NCBI GenBank assembly: GCA_907165065.1
Contig: OU015539.1
Span: 12,484,816-12,548,815 of the forward strand
From: Caprimulgus europaeus
Taxonomy: Eukaryota; Chordata; Aves; Caprimulgiformes; Caprimulgidae
Length of the DNA: 64,000 bases
Direction of reading: 5' to 3'
Shown here: positions 50,633 to 63,659 of the stretch, in pieces
How the letters are laid out: every line of letters begins with the position of its first letter
Numbering within the stretch: position 1 is the stretch's first letter
Program-made: the position numbers and the translations under genes
The notes under the pieces: generated by a model
What the model was told of the DNA's origin: nothing
Database searches by the model: none
Seen by the model: the letters and a program-made list of their open reading frames with translations, nothing else

Positions 50633-53600
50633 ACAGCTTTTAACTTAAAGAAGACTTTTAAGTTTCTCCACTTCAGTGTAAACTAATGAAGTCTCATTAT
50701 TTATTTATTTTTTAAATGAACTGTAGTTTCACCACCATGGTCCTCTGAGCTTTAGATGCTTTCTCATCTGTAGCATCAATTGATCATCTTCAGGATTATA
50801 TTTTTCTCTATGTACAGAATAAGCTTAAGGATTTTTGCCGGTTTCTTAATCTTTTTTTTTATTCTTTTTAAAATCTTTTGGCAACCAGAAAGCAACTTTT
50901 AAATTCTCGTATTATCACATTTAGCCAGGACTTCAGGCATAATTACTGGAGAGTCCACATCCTATTTCAACCTCAGTTTCCTAGCTTTACATAGTGGTAA
51001 AATTGTTTGTTTATAACCAGCTGCAGCTGAAAGCATGTATCTTTACTTGAACAGTTACGCTTGTGATGCATATGCAAAATTTTATTTATTTTAAATAAGT
51101 AACATACCAAATTCACAAAGACCAACCTATAACGGGTTTCCTTCTAACACAGTATTTTTTAAGTGGTTTTTGCTGGGACGTTCATTCCGGAGGAAACTCC
51201 TCCGGGAGCAATTCTTATGTCCAGCATTAAAGACTAATGGATGTATCATTATTCCTTGGAAAAGTTTATTACACATCTCTTTGGAACATTTCTGAAGCTG
51301 AGTTTTTTTCCAGCTTAGCCAAGCCTTGTGAGAGTGTAATGAAAAAAACAAGGTCACCTTTGCCTTCTTTGGGTGAGGTTTCTTAGAGTTCAATTTTTTT
51401 TTTGTATGATCCTACCGAATTTTGTAAGAGATATTTCATTGAAACCTAATCATACATTTACTAGTCTGTGGGCATTTTAGGTGTTTTTCCCATGTTCATC
51501 CTCTGTACCCTTTGGAAAGTTTTTCTTTCCAAGAGTGTATTTTAGTCTAAGCAGATTAAGGTTTCATGTTTTTATATCAGTAATTGTAACATTAATTTTT
51601 TTTAGCTTCACATACGTCATAACTATTTAACTCCATTGATAGGACTGATATTTATTTTCAGGTTGATAGTATAGTCTCATGTATACATTGTCACCTTTTC
51701 TTATGCAGTCATCAAGATATTAACCTATTGTCAAAAACACAGATACAGACCCTGAACACAGCTGTGGCACTGTGATAATCTTTCCAACAGTTGAGGATAT
51801 TTATCGATGGGCAATATGCATATAAGGCTAATTTCAAATGTGACCGTTTAAGTATCAATTTTCTGAGCCCTGGTAAAAGTAATGCACTTTAAAATGCCTT
51901 TAGAAGTACTTAAACAACTACTCCTCATGTTCTACATGCAACTTCCCTAATTATTTTTTCACTTTGTAAACCACTGCTTAAACTAACGGTTATGATAAGC
52001 TATAGCAACCTGAGTGAACAGAATGGAAAATTTAAGAAAGGCTCTGTGGTTAGACAAAAGATGCAGTTTGTTCAGTACCTGATCCCGTGCACTATCTGAC
52101 TGAAGTAAATTTTTACAGAAAAAGAATAAAAGCAGGAAATGCAGTGGGATTGTGATGGACATTATTGTGACCACGCACTCAATATTTTGATGTTAAAGTT
52201 CAAACTACAGATATATAATTCTGATCCAAAATCCTCTAAAGTAAGCTTCCAGCCATATCCATTTGTTTAGATCTACTTGATAATCTGTATTTGTAGTGCA
52301 TAAATCATTCTTATGGCTTTAGTCTTTGTAAAAAGCACTAAAATTATGTACAGAGGGAAGTCTCATTATTTGGCCGCGTATGGAGTTAGATATTTTTTGA
52401 GCTACTGGAAAAATAATTATCCCCCCAAAAGCTCTAATTTACAATACAATCTGTAAATATGCTTTTAATAAGCAAATCACACTTAATGATCTTTGATATA
52501 TGCATACCTTTTGGTGATAGAAGAGACAAAATTTTTACAAATTTGAGCCAGCCAAAAATATTTTTATATGTGACTCAAAATATATTCATAACGCAGCTAG
52601 AATTAAAACATGTAGAATATAGCTTACAATTAAACAGCAGAAAACCACTTTTAGTATATATTCAAAATGATAAAATAATTGCTAAATTATGCAAATTTTA
52701 TGATAGATCAGAAAAACAAGTAGATTTTTATTTAATTGCCACCTTTTGCTGATTCAAGTATGTTAATCACAGGGAGTCCTAATAGTTCTATCAGACTTTA
52801 CTAATGTATTCAGGTAAAATGAACAAAATAATTAAATGTCTAAATATTGATTTAAAGCACTTCAAGTATTAATGGAGTTTGGCTCTCTACTTAATATGGG
52901 TTAAACTGTGGTTTGGATACCTTCATCCTTTTGGGTTGCTGCTTCAGTCTGAGCAAACAGGATCTAAACATGACACTGGCAATTTCTTCACCCCAGTGCA
53001 GAGAAAATACATCCTCGTTGGCATGGTTCTTGCAAGATTCTTATTACTTCTTTTTCCTGATAACCTCTGTAGGATGATGGAGTATAATTTCCAAAGACTT
53101 CTACATATTGCGTGATGGGTATGAGTTTAGGAAAGACTGGCACCCATATGCTGTTCAGTGAGGTGGGTGAAGAGTGGAAAAGGAGGTTCTTGTTTGTATG
53201 TGTTAAGCCTTCAACACTTGGACATGGCTCCAGGGGAAGGATAAGGACTAAGACAGCTATCCCACCCTGGACAGCAAAAGACCAGACGCGGGAATGATTT
53301 ACCTTTGTGTGACTGGGATTAGGGAAGCTCTGCTACCTGACAACTTAGCTCTATGAACAAAATCCTCTTTTTTACTCATGCTTTTTATTGTTGGAATTTT
53401 AGTACAAAACCATTGGCGACCATTGTGGGTGAGTGCTGTTGAAAGCAAGAACTCTTAAACTCTTTCTGTCCTTCCCAGCTCATTTGACTTCATGTTATGT
53501 ACAACACCTGCTCTCTGATGTCCTCTCTCCAATGCCAGTATGTGACTCTGGCTAGTAATAGTAGTACTTCCAGTGCAGCCAGTGTCCTTATAATTTTTTA

Positions 53601-54357
53601 CTGCCTTTACTCCTGTGTTAAAGTTATTCTTTGCAATTCATGTAACAGAGGATTTCATTATGGTGTCATTTTTGGGAGTCAAAGTACAGAATCGGTAGTC
53701 TGGACATTGTGGCACTTAGGTGCTTAGGAACCAGTAGCCCCAGTGACATGCCTTCTTGAGATGGCAAGAACTGGGCAATGCTGATGCTTTTCATAGGCTA
53801 CTCCCATGTGGTCTCATCCCAATGCACATTTTTTGCCTTTAGTGCAAAAGTACTCCCATGTTATACTGAGTTATCCTTACTACCACCTGATGCCCACGCC
53901 CATGTTATCTCTACAAGCAGTGGGAGGAGCCAAGTTTTCACTGAGATACAGTAATATGAAAGGTGCATTCCAATCTTACATTATATTGATGACTAAATAC
54001 TAAAATATCCATACCAAAGTGCCATGCACTGTGGTGTCACTTTTGACATGCAGGCACTTATGTTGCAGCAGAATTTTACACGTCCACATTTCTCCTTAGG
54101 TTGAATTGAACACAGGACTTCTTCCAAGCCAGGTAATTTTGTGTGAAGGTTATGAAGGCTTAGGTTTTTTGTCTGCTTTACAGTGAAGAATGAATCTCAT
54201 TTCATCTTTCATTGAGGAATCAAGAATTTAATTGTCAATCCAGGGATGTTCCAACTTTGTGTATAATTTACAAACTCAGCAGAAAAAGAAGAAAATGCAC
54301 TCAGTGCCACCTCAGTCGTTAGCACTTAATGATCTGTGCCTTGATCATGGCAAGATA

Positions 54358-54390
54358 GGCCCTGATTCAGAAAAGCATTAATTCATGTCC
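54358..54390 (+). repeat. Possible relic of an old sauropsid interspersed repeat
   Basis: GGCCCTGATTCAGAAAAGCA, followed by TTAATTCATGT, resembles a repeat frequent in turtle, crocodile and bird DNA whose members start GGCCCTGATTCAGCAAAGCA and continue with a CTTAAGCATGT word. Only about 33 bases are recognisable and I cannot name the family. Chance cannot be excluded. Confidence 0.3.
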
Positions 54391-56959
54391 TAGACATTAT
54401 GTGCACCCATTACTAAGCAAAATGTTGGCACATACAATCTGACAGCTGGTCAGATAAGGTATTCCATAAGTAAATGTACACAAATGTGTATTTGAATGTG
54501 TATAAATTCTGCATCTTTGGATGTTCATCCTTGAATTTTATTGAGTTAATTGTTCAGAGCTGAGGAGCACCCCATCCTTCACTAATTGTAATCTGAGTGT
54601 TTATAAAAACGTATTCCAAAAGTCTGTGTTTGGACCTTTCTAGAAGCACTATTTAGGAGATTTTGAATTTATATTAAAATATTAATTCATTCAAATTTCT
54701 ATCTCTATTTCCTTTAAGCTCTGGCTGAAAACAGTGAAGAAAATTATTTTTCTTCATGAAGATGGAAAAAAGTTAAACACAAATACCTGTGGTTAAAGTC
54801 ATTATAGTAATTATTTTTCATTATTTGTCCCTATGTTGTATTTTTGTTTCTTTAATGTTTTAACAGTTTGTGGAAAAATGAGACTGACTGAGGCCCATCG
54901 GGACTCCTATTTTTCTTTTTTTATTATTTTTATTGAATTAACATCTAGAAGAGGCAACTGAGGTTGTGCTAATGGTTTAGGAAGATCCTGCATGGAAACA
55001 GAACAAAAGCGTGGCTTCAACTCTCACTAGTCTGCATTATGGTAGTAATGAGCAGTACTAATAACTGAAACATTTCTGAGTTGAATCTGCATAGCCAATA
55101 GGTGAGGGCTCGCTTCATCGTTCAGGGAGTTATCTTATAATTTTATCATAGGATGAATTAGAGAGACAAAACCAAAATTGATTGAAAGCTACAGGAAAGA
55201 TAGTAACTTTTAAAGAAGGAGAGAAGGAGGGTCCGGAGTGCTAGTGAGGACAAAATATAAACTGGTTATAGACATAGTTTTGGTGGAAGAGGGGTCACTT
55301 TCTACCCCTCAGCTTCACTCTGGGCCAAGATGTTGTTTATGATCAAAACACTCACTGACATTTGATATTTGCTACATCCATTTTCAAGTATACATAGAAT
55401 CTAGGTAGAGCTGTTATTAGATAAATGTCATCATTTCAGTTTTATAAACAAACAGCTTATTACGGAGTCCTATGTTTTCCAACTCCCTCTACACAATGTT
55501 CTTTTGTATGCCTCAGACAATAAGCTGACAGCTCCGTGGAAATCCCTTACAACATTCAGTAGTCAAAAGTGTTATAGAGTTCACTAGAAGTAGAAGAATG
55601 TATAATGCATTGAAGCAATGTTTCAGGCATTTATATTAGACTTTTAATGGAAAAATTAAAAAGTAATGCTGCTTTGCATTGCAGTAACTGTACATCAACA
55701 GTATGTCTTTATTTCTGGCACATGAAGGGTAGTTTCCATAGCAGCAGCATCTGTAGCACTGAGCAACATGGAAATTGGATTTTTTTTCTCTGGTATTTCA
55801 CAGATTAGAAAGGTAAAATGTATGGAAATAGGGGAAAGTAGATACTACAGAAATGTGATCTTTAAAATGTGCTTTCCTTTCCAGAATTCTGGAATTGTAA
55901 TGGAATAAACAATTCTTGCACTTAATTCCTGCTTGTTTAAGCTTCGTATACGGCTTAATAAATGCATATAACAGCTACTTTTGTTTTTAACTGACTGAAC
56001 TAGAAAATTGCAGAACTGCCTCAGTATACCTCCTGGTATGGTATCATTTCTTAGTTGGCAATTCTTTTACTATTGGCCAAAAGTAAGTAATAATTAAAGC
56101 CTATATTGAACTGGGACTGTTTTTTTATATTATATTAATTTCAGAACTGCTAACACTTGAGGTATGCCAGAGATAAGAAATACTGTGTGTGAAAAATGTG
56201 TGCTACTTATTCAAATTGATGATGATTTTTCTATCAAATTCTTAAACTTGGAGCAGAGGGATACTTTGCTTTTGTTATAGGCACAGAACTTAAAAATGCT
56301 ACTATGTATTTGTATCCATTTTTCAGCTTACAATACTTGCAGGTATGGTATCATTCCCAAATCCCTAGAAATCATTTACTAATGCAGAATCTGAATATAA
56401 TATGGCAACTTTAGATTATGACTATCATATTTTTCTTCATTCTTCATCATCCATACACTTGCAAGAATATACACTTAGGACATAATGTGGCAATATCATC
56501 CCTAATGACTGCATCAATAACTTACCAACACAAGTAGGATAAGGAATGAAGTTTTATGAGTGGTTATTAGTCCCTGGCCTTTTATGACAAACCTAGGATA
56601 ATGCTTCAGTCTTATTCTAAATTACACTTCTGGTGGACAGTCATGTCTCCAGAAAGCATGTGTGTCATCAAAAAAGTGGTTGTGTGAAGTTTTACTTTTC
56701 TTCCATCTTCTCCATTCCTTCCTGGATTTAGCATTAGCCATATGCAGATCAAGGAAAAGCTTCTGGCAAAGGCATCTGTTTTGAGTGATTGTACTGCTTC
56801 AGATCAAACACCTCTAGTAATTCTGACCTTGGTGGTCACATGTACCAGGCACTTCAGTGAAATGCTGTAAGGACAGAGGAAGTGCACAGTGGTAACTCTC
56901 CACTTTTCCCAGCTACTGGCAGTCTGCAGTAGAGCTCAGTATTATAGCTGCATCTTTTT
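54391..56959. other. Unique non-coding DNA, no gene seen
   Basis: AT-rich with stops in every frame and no open frame of 60 codons or more. No repeats, promoters or RNA genes recognised. Confidence 0.6.
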
Positions 56960-56964
56960 GTTTA

Positions 56965-58900
56965 ATACTCTTCAATAAATTTTTCTTTCATTAATTTGCC
57001 TAATAGCTTTTCAAAACCATTTATACTTTCCTATTCCACAATATCCTTTGGTGATGAGTTCCACAGTTTAATTACATGTTATATAAAAAAGTGCTAAGTT
57101 GTATTTGTTTAAAATGTGTAGCCGAAAATTCCTTACGATACTTCTCACTTCTAACATTGAGTGATAATTTCCAATTCCCTTCTGCACATCATTCATACTT
57201 CTGTTTATCTCTACAGTATTCTCTCTTAGCCATTTCCTTGCAAACTAGTCCATTTAATGTCTTCTCAAATTGAAATAATTTTTGATCTCTGATCATACTC
57301 TTACCCTTCTTACATCTTCTTTACTTCTGCTGTATCCTTCTTGAGATAGGGTGACCAGAATTGCATGAATGCTGTAGATTTCTTTAACAGCTATAGGGTT
57401 TTTTGTCCTAAGCTCTTAATACTTTCCAAATAATTCCTAATGTTCTATTTGTCTTTTTAGCTGCTGCTGAGCAGAGCTGACATTTTCATAGAAGTACCAT
57501 TGCAAGATCTGCAGTGACTTCAAGATCTCTTTCTCGACTGGCTGTAGCTGAATTAGCATCCATGACAGGGTAGGCATAGTTAGGCTTTTTTTTTTCCTCT
57601 GTATGCCTCACTTTGAATTTATCAAATTGAATTCTGTCAAGCAGTTTATCATGCAGTTGCTCCATATTGTGCGATACTTGTGCAACTCTTTGCTATCATG
57701 TTTTTCTTTCTTCTTTTTCTTTTAGTTATTACATTTTGAGTAATTTTTTTACTATCAGAAAATATTTAACTTCTCAGCTCCTTTCCAGATCTTTCAGGAA
57801 TACATTGAGAAGCATACATGACCACTGGTAACTCTACTACATTGTGAAAACTGACTGCTGAGCTCTATCTTTCACACTCTCTGAAATTTATAGATACATA
57901 GAAACCTATTTTCCACTTATTAATGCTTTTCTCTTAAGAAATGTCTTTTAAGAAAGAGGCTTTGGTGAGGACCTTTGCCATAAGGTTGTTAGAAATTCAG
58001 GGGTATAGTATATATGAACTGGATTACTCCTATCAACATGCTCATTGACTCTTTCAAAAAACTAATAGATTTATGAGGCTTGTGATCTACAAAAATGTCT
58101 TGACTGTTGCCCACTATGTCTTAGTTACCTACTTGTCTTCCTATTCTACTCTGTTATATTTCCACCACCATCTCTGTTGTAAAAATTAGATTTACTGCTC
58201 TATAGCTCCTTGGAATCTCCCGAAACTTGTGTGAAGAATTTGCTTCACATTTATTACCTATCATTTCTTTGTTATCTAAGCTGATTTATGTTGACTACCA
58301 AAATATATGAAATTCATACATGCATTACTTTAGAACTCTTGAATTAATTCTGTCTGATCAGGACAACCTGCTACTGTTCATTTCATGAGTTTTTCCTATT
58401 ACCTCTTCCACTGGCTCTTCAGTTTCGGACAAATCCTCTGATGTATTCCTCATAAAAAATGCCCCTTTAAGGCAACCTTCCCAGCTTCTTCGTTTTGCAT
58501 TTTGGTGCAAATAGTTACTTTAACTCTTCTGCTCTAGCCTAATTTTCCTTAACTGTTCTTACTATATATGTAGGTCCTAAAGGATCTTTGATAATATTTT
58601 ATTTGAAAGGACTTTGAAATAATTCTGTTAACAATTTGACTAGCTTACATACATTGTTTCCTATTTTCTGTGTTTGATCAGTCCATGGATTTCTGTAGAT
58701 GTTAGACTTTGAATTTTTTTCCCTTAAGTCTATGATGATGTTGCCTAAATAGTCTCTCCAATATCCTTCAAATTTTTGTCCTTTTCACTGCTCCTTTTAA
58801 TAAGGAGATTTCCTTTTGACAAACTTCTTCACTTTTACAAAGCTTTCCTTTCTGAAATGAATAACTGCTGCAATAGAATTGCTTGAATGTTTTTGTGTTT
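56965..58900 (-). mobile_element. Large degenerate CR1-type LINE, antisense, RT domain to 3' end
   Basis: A roughly 2 kb relic of a CR1-family retrotransposon read on the - strand. On the + strand it shows, in the expected order, the reverse complements of known CR1 segments: ATTTGCCTAATAGCTTTTC and GATGAGTTCCACAG (near 57054), GAGATAGGGTGACCAGAATT (57343), CAAGATCTCTTTCTCGACTGG (about 57522), CTTTGAATTTATCAA (57612), then a degraded RT catalytic-motif region at about 57739-57770 (the family's FADD motif followed by TKLLK; here the Asp-Asp pair is lost). Beyond are CTTTGGTGAGGACCTTTGCC (57960), CTCTTCAGTTTCGGACAAAT (58415) and CCTTTCTGAAATGA (58847). Stops and indels disrupt every frame, so it is inactive. 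Its 3' part also matches the + strand relic at 4430-4790. The upstream, endonuclease side fades after about 58900. Confidence 0.85.
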
Positions 58901-60387
58901 CTTTAGATCAGAAAAACTTTCCTTTTCACAGCCTTCTAAGCAACACATAGGAGACCAAACTAATGCAGATTCAGTCTCACAATCATGTATAAAAATATTC
59001 ATAGTGATTCCCTTTGGAATATATCATGACTTCTGAAGTATCTGCTAACTTCTTATTCTGAATCTCCACTGTATTGCAAGTTCTTTATATCCATAAAAAT
59101 TAACACATAACGGTAGCAATTGATTTAATAACATTTAAAGCTCATTTTCTATGTATAAAATGAGACAACATAAGGTGATAGACAACACAGAAAAGCTCTA
59201 AATTTACTAAAATAAAAAAAATACTTCATATGGCTGGAAATGTCTTACATTAAAAAAAAGACTTAAATGATCAGCAATGACACTATTCAGTTTGTCTTTC
59301 ACAGAACCATTGCTGAATAACAGTCTGTACTGGTCCTGTATATTACTGTTATTTATTTTGAGGGGTAAAATATAAACATATTCCATTCTGTTTCTGTTTT
59401 ATGAAATTTTTGACTTATCTGGAATATAATTAAAGCATTATTTTGTTATTATTTTGGATAGAAAAGTATTAATTTCCCATTCTTTTTGTACATAAATATA
59501 TGTCTTTCTGGAGGGGTGGAATTTTATGGTTCGCATTCTTTTGGGGTTTTTTTTTGGTATTTTTCTTGCATAAGCTTTGCAAAAAGTTATACTTTTTACT
59601 TATATATTTACTTATTCCATCTGAAGATCTAATACTGGCTTCTTTCTATCTTTAATTGTATTTATTCTGTGGGCTATTTATTTGATCTTTGCATTTCAGA
59701 TAAAAGAATAGTACTAGTATTAAAGATTTTATGCTATATAATTTTCTGTCATGATTTCAGAGAAAAAAAACCCCTAAACTTCCTAAGATGAAAAAGGAGC
59801 ACAAATGTAGACAGCTGTATTAACGACAAATGTTTTGGAAGCCTCTTAAAACATACCTGTAATATTTGCAAGTTTCCTTTTCTTTTCAAGGGAGTTTAGT
59901 ACATTTAGAAAATGTCAGAGATTTGTGAATATAATTGTAGTTGTTTATATTTTTCGTCTCTCCTGATTTAAATAAGCAGCAGGTTTACCATATGCACGTA
60001 TATGTATGATTCACTGAATTCCCTTCATGCACACCTCTCCTCTCCTTTTTTTTCCCATTTTTTACGGATGTGCGAGAAGTGGGTGTTGGGATAAGAGAAA
60101 TTACGAACTTGGAAAATAAAAGGGTTCATTGGATGGAGAGAGGACTGATTAGTTTTTTCAGGAAAGGTTGTTGATGTGATCAGGGAAAACAAACGAGGCA
60201 TATGAACAGTAAAGGCAGGCAAAGACAGCATCTGAATGGTGGCCTAGAGTGTGGAGTGCTGAATAAGCAGATGAGGATTTGACTAATCCAAGAGTTAGGC
60301 ATTGTGTGTCAGGAAGCCTCTAGTTCTCTGTCACTCTGCCACTTTTGCTTTTTTATTTTTTATTTTTTTTTGCTAATGTTGATATGG

Positions 60388-60413
60388 GCATGCATGCACA
60401 AAAACATGCATGC
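60388..60413. repeat. Perfect hairpin, 9-base arms
   Basis: GCATGCATG, an eight-base A-rich loop, then CATGCATGC. The arms are also internally palindromic (GCATGC), so cruciform or alternating purine-pyrimidine structures are possible. Confidence 0.85.
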
Positions 60414-61015
60414 TCACACACTTATTTGCAATGAAGAAGATGAAAAAGAGTGAAGGAAGGTGTTAGCAGAAGTTTGTTTCTGGGTCCCCATTCAAGAGTA
60501 GATACAGAGGTGGTGACACAGTATTTGCATGTGCACATATTGTGGCTGTTGGTGTTTGTGCAATGGTGGGCTACCAGGCACTTTTCTGAGCTGGTAAACT
60601 TTCCTGACAATTCTGAAATGTTAACAGGCAATTAAAATTCTTAGTGCAAAATTAGAGGAGATTTAATAGAAGGCATTCTTCTACAGCATTTTCTAAAGGC
60701 TAAACTCAAAAATAACTTGTTAAGTATCACTTTTTTTTTTACCTCCACCTAATGTGATACTTCTTAATTTCCTTTTGGCAAGCCAGTTGTAATCTTCAGC
60801 TGGTAACTAATTTGGTCATAAAATACTGACCCAGATTTTTCTGGATAATTAACAAGTCGGGCAAACCAGCAGAAGCAGGTGTAGTATATTTGCAGTACCA
60901 GTGGAGAAAAGCAGTTAGCTGGTGTTTTAATTCTCATTTCCAGTAATGAACTATATAACATTCTGGCTGGCTAATGCAATTAGCATTGTCTCCTCCTTCC
61001 CTTACGTCCTCACTT

Positions 61016-61032
61016 AAAAAAAAAAAAAAAAA
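61016..61032 (+). repeat. Poly-A tract (17 A)
   Basis: Homopolymer after CCTCACTT, followed by GGAAAAACAAAAGG. No processed gene is recognisable upstream. Confidence 0.9.
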
Positions 61033-62677
61033 GGAAAAACAAAAGGCCAAGAATTACTGACCCTTTTTGCAGTCTTCTTACAATCATGTTATTAACCTCC
61101 TAGATTGAGCCTTTTGTAGAACAGTAATAAAAAATTTATACAAATATGTATCATGTTACAAGCTGAGACAGAAAACAATGTTTCCATTCTTCAAGCAATT
61201 AATTATTGTGATTAATATATTCCCCCTTCTCGAAGCACAGTTTTGCCAGACAGAGCTAGCCCATTGACATATTGTAGAATTATAATGCATATCTAATTAA
61301 AGGTGACCTGAGAAGGCAGGATGTTTAGCCTTCCCTGTCAGGACCAAGAAACTGTTAATCAGAAAGTGCTTGCTTTCCACACCACCCCACCCCTCCCTTT
61401 TTTTATTTTTGTGCTAATTTCAAATCTTCTCCCTGCATCAGTGAGCAGATGAGATCTTCAGCCAGCTTTCATCTTTCAGAAAAATGAATAGTGCAGAAAG
61501 AACATTATCAAATGAGCTGTTGAAGAAGTCAGTGAATATGTCATTGAGTGTGACTGCTTCCAGAATGAATTTAGATTTATCTCTGTTATCTCCCCTCTCC
61601 CGACTCAGTCTCCACACTCAGTTTGCACTCAGTCCACATGTCAAGCAGGGTGGGTCATAATGAATCATGAGGGACAGTTACTTGGAGTATAGTGACAGGT
61701 CCAATTGTGATACAACTTGTTCTGGAATTAAGTTTGTTAACATTATAAATTGTCTCATTTGACCAGAGGTTTAAACACCTACAAGCTTTTATGCATGCAA
61801 TTTCTTAAAGTATTTCATTTCCATTAGGCAGCTGCTGCTTTACAGTATTCCACAAATGAAATTGTTTCATCACATCAATAGCTGCACAAACAACTGTGAC
61901 AAGAAGACGACTGGTTTTGCCCCCATCTTGCAAACAAGTATCATTCAAATCAATAAAGTCTGGCAGCTGGATAACGCCAAGAGCAGATATTTAAACTCCA
62001 TTTTTAAGTACATTTCCAAATGCTTATGCTCGTGCAAAATTCTGATACAAGCCAAGGAATTTTCGTACTGTCCTGTTCAGTTTCTGTAGAAATAACCCAC
62101 TGAGTTAGCAACATCTTAAGTAGAAAACCAAGAAATATGTTCATTTTTCTTTTCAAAGCCAGTAGCTACAGTTTTATCTATAGGTGATGCAAATCTGTTG
62201 TTGTAATGAAGATTATTTTTTGCAAGTGATGGAAAATGCTCTGATTGAATTGCAGTATTTTACGCATGGGAGGAAAAAGAAAGACTAATATTTTTCTTTT
62301 CTTTTCATTGTCAGTATTGGCATGTAACAGAATGTGGTATCAAAAAACCTGCAAAGTCAGCAGACCTTCTGAAACATTTGTTGTATGCTGTAAACCCTTT
62401 GGGTACTTGACTGGTTACTCCATACTTGGGATCATACTTAACTAATGCATATCTAGTAAGTAGTATCACTGAAGTTTAAAAATATATTTTACAGTTAACT
62501 TATCAGAATCACTAGAATAACTAGTTGGTGCACCTGATTTTTTTCCTTTAATCATAAGCCTCTTTCATGTTCAGAGGTTAGGGAAGTTTCTGCGAAGTTG
62601 TTTTTTTGTTGATTTTTTTACGTGGTTTTGCTGTTTGGCAGTGGGAGCTTGGCACTGTTAGATGTATATTATTCCTC

Positions 62678-62694
62678 TTTTTTTTTTTTTTTTT
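62678..62694. repeat. Poly-T tract (17 T) followed by CA repeats
   Basis: Homopolymer followed by CATACACACACAG. Simple low-complexity sequence. Confidence 0.9.
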
Positions 62695-63659
62695 CATACA
62701 CACACAGAGTCCAGATGTCCCCTACAAAAGCCTGATGAGTTGTGACATGGCCATTTAAGCTTATACATACACTTTAGGCTGGAGAAGGTGTTTGGATAGT
62801 AGTCCAACCTAGAAATAAACAGAAGTCCTGAAGAAGAATTTTAGTGTGAAATACTCACACCTTGGAGTTTGCTTCCCTTGTCAACTGTTGAAAACTAAGG
62901 CAGACTAGTTGTTTGCTATGAAAATGCCTGTGAAAAATCATGTACCAGGCCCACTGGGTGCCAGAGTTGGAATTTTTCGGTTCAGTTGGTTGCCTGTGTT
63001 GTGCATAACCTGTAAAGCTATTTGTTGTGGTGTTTTATGCTCTAAGGTTAAGTACTAAAAATATGGTGACCCAGTAGTGATCGCTATTGGTCCTGTCAGC
63101 TGCCCTCAGCTGACAGCAGTCAGAGCTGCAGAAGTGTCCATGCTGTTGTGGCAGAAATCAGGACTGCCTATCAAAACCTGTGTACTCACCCTAGCTGCAG
63201 GTGGGAATGTTACCATGTAACCTACTGATACCTGCAACTCTGACAGCAAGCATATGTTGTCTGAAAATAATTACTGAAAAACAATGCACGTTGGTTTAGT
63301 TTTGAATTTTTTTTCCTGTTATGTCTGGGTCCCAATGCTTACATATTTGTGTTACTGATTAAAGGATTACAGGCATATAAAAAGGTGATGAAAATCAAAT
63401 GCTAAACGGTGAATTGAGGAAGGGTATCAAACAAAACCCAGCTTAAAGCCAGGGCAAGTTTCGGTCCTAAAATCTGTCATTGCAGTGTGAAAACAACAAT
63501 GAAGCATGAGTGAAAATACTGTCATTTTTGCTCATTAACAATATGATGTATTTACAGTTCTTTATAGCAGTTCCAAATTATTTTGCTGTATATGCAGGGC
63601 TGTAGTTACAAACATTATTTACAACCTCTGAACAAGGAAAACATTAAGTGTTTGCTTAG

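Larger units (their letters stand above)
43736..54357. other. Unique non-coding DNA, no gene seen
   Basis: AT-rich with simple repeats. The longest open frame of the window (47826-48212, -, 128 codons) lies here. It has no motif, no signal peptide and a Ser/Phe/Pro-rich chance composition. Other small frames (45802-46014, 46152-46388, 48304-48546, 51127-51393 on -; 47278-47496, 48703-49032, 50376-50648, 52459-52752, 52879-53115, 53497-53727 on +) are not recognised. A good donor (GGAG/GTAAGC) occurs at 48777 and a 33-base stop-free acceptor-donor pair at 54100-54132. Both are probably pseudo-splice sites. Confidence 0.55.
58901..63650. other. Unique non-coding DNA with a CNE-like block
   Basis: The first 150 bases may be further eroded CR1. 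The rest is unique. About 61190-62100 is low in simple repeats and holds several homeodomain and POU-like words (CAATTAATTATTGTG, ATGCATATCTAATTA), so it is discussed as a possible conserved non-coding block. Open frames at 60025-60231, 60422-60631 and 60764-60961 (-) and 60450-60635, 61856-62089 and 62245-62445 (+) have no recognisable product. Around 62777-62813 a GGCTGGAGAAGG...AGTCCAACCTAG string faintly resembles an antisense CR1 end. Confidence 0.5.

Noticed and set aside
50960-51010. Sense MIR fragment (ACCTCAGTTTCCTAG)
   Set aside because: Only the 'CCTCAGTTTCC' word fits. The neighbouring core and tail segments are missing.
54100-54132. 33-base phase-0 microexon (CTCCTTAG acceptor, CCAG/GTAATT donor)
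   Set aside because: Eleven open codons carry little information. No protein recognised, no CpG or composition signal. Kept only as a pseudo-exon.
62777-62813. Antisense CR1 end (GGCTGGAGAAGG ... AGTCCAACC)
   Set aside because: Short and interrupted, without the expected flanking sequence on either side.
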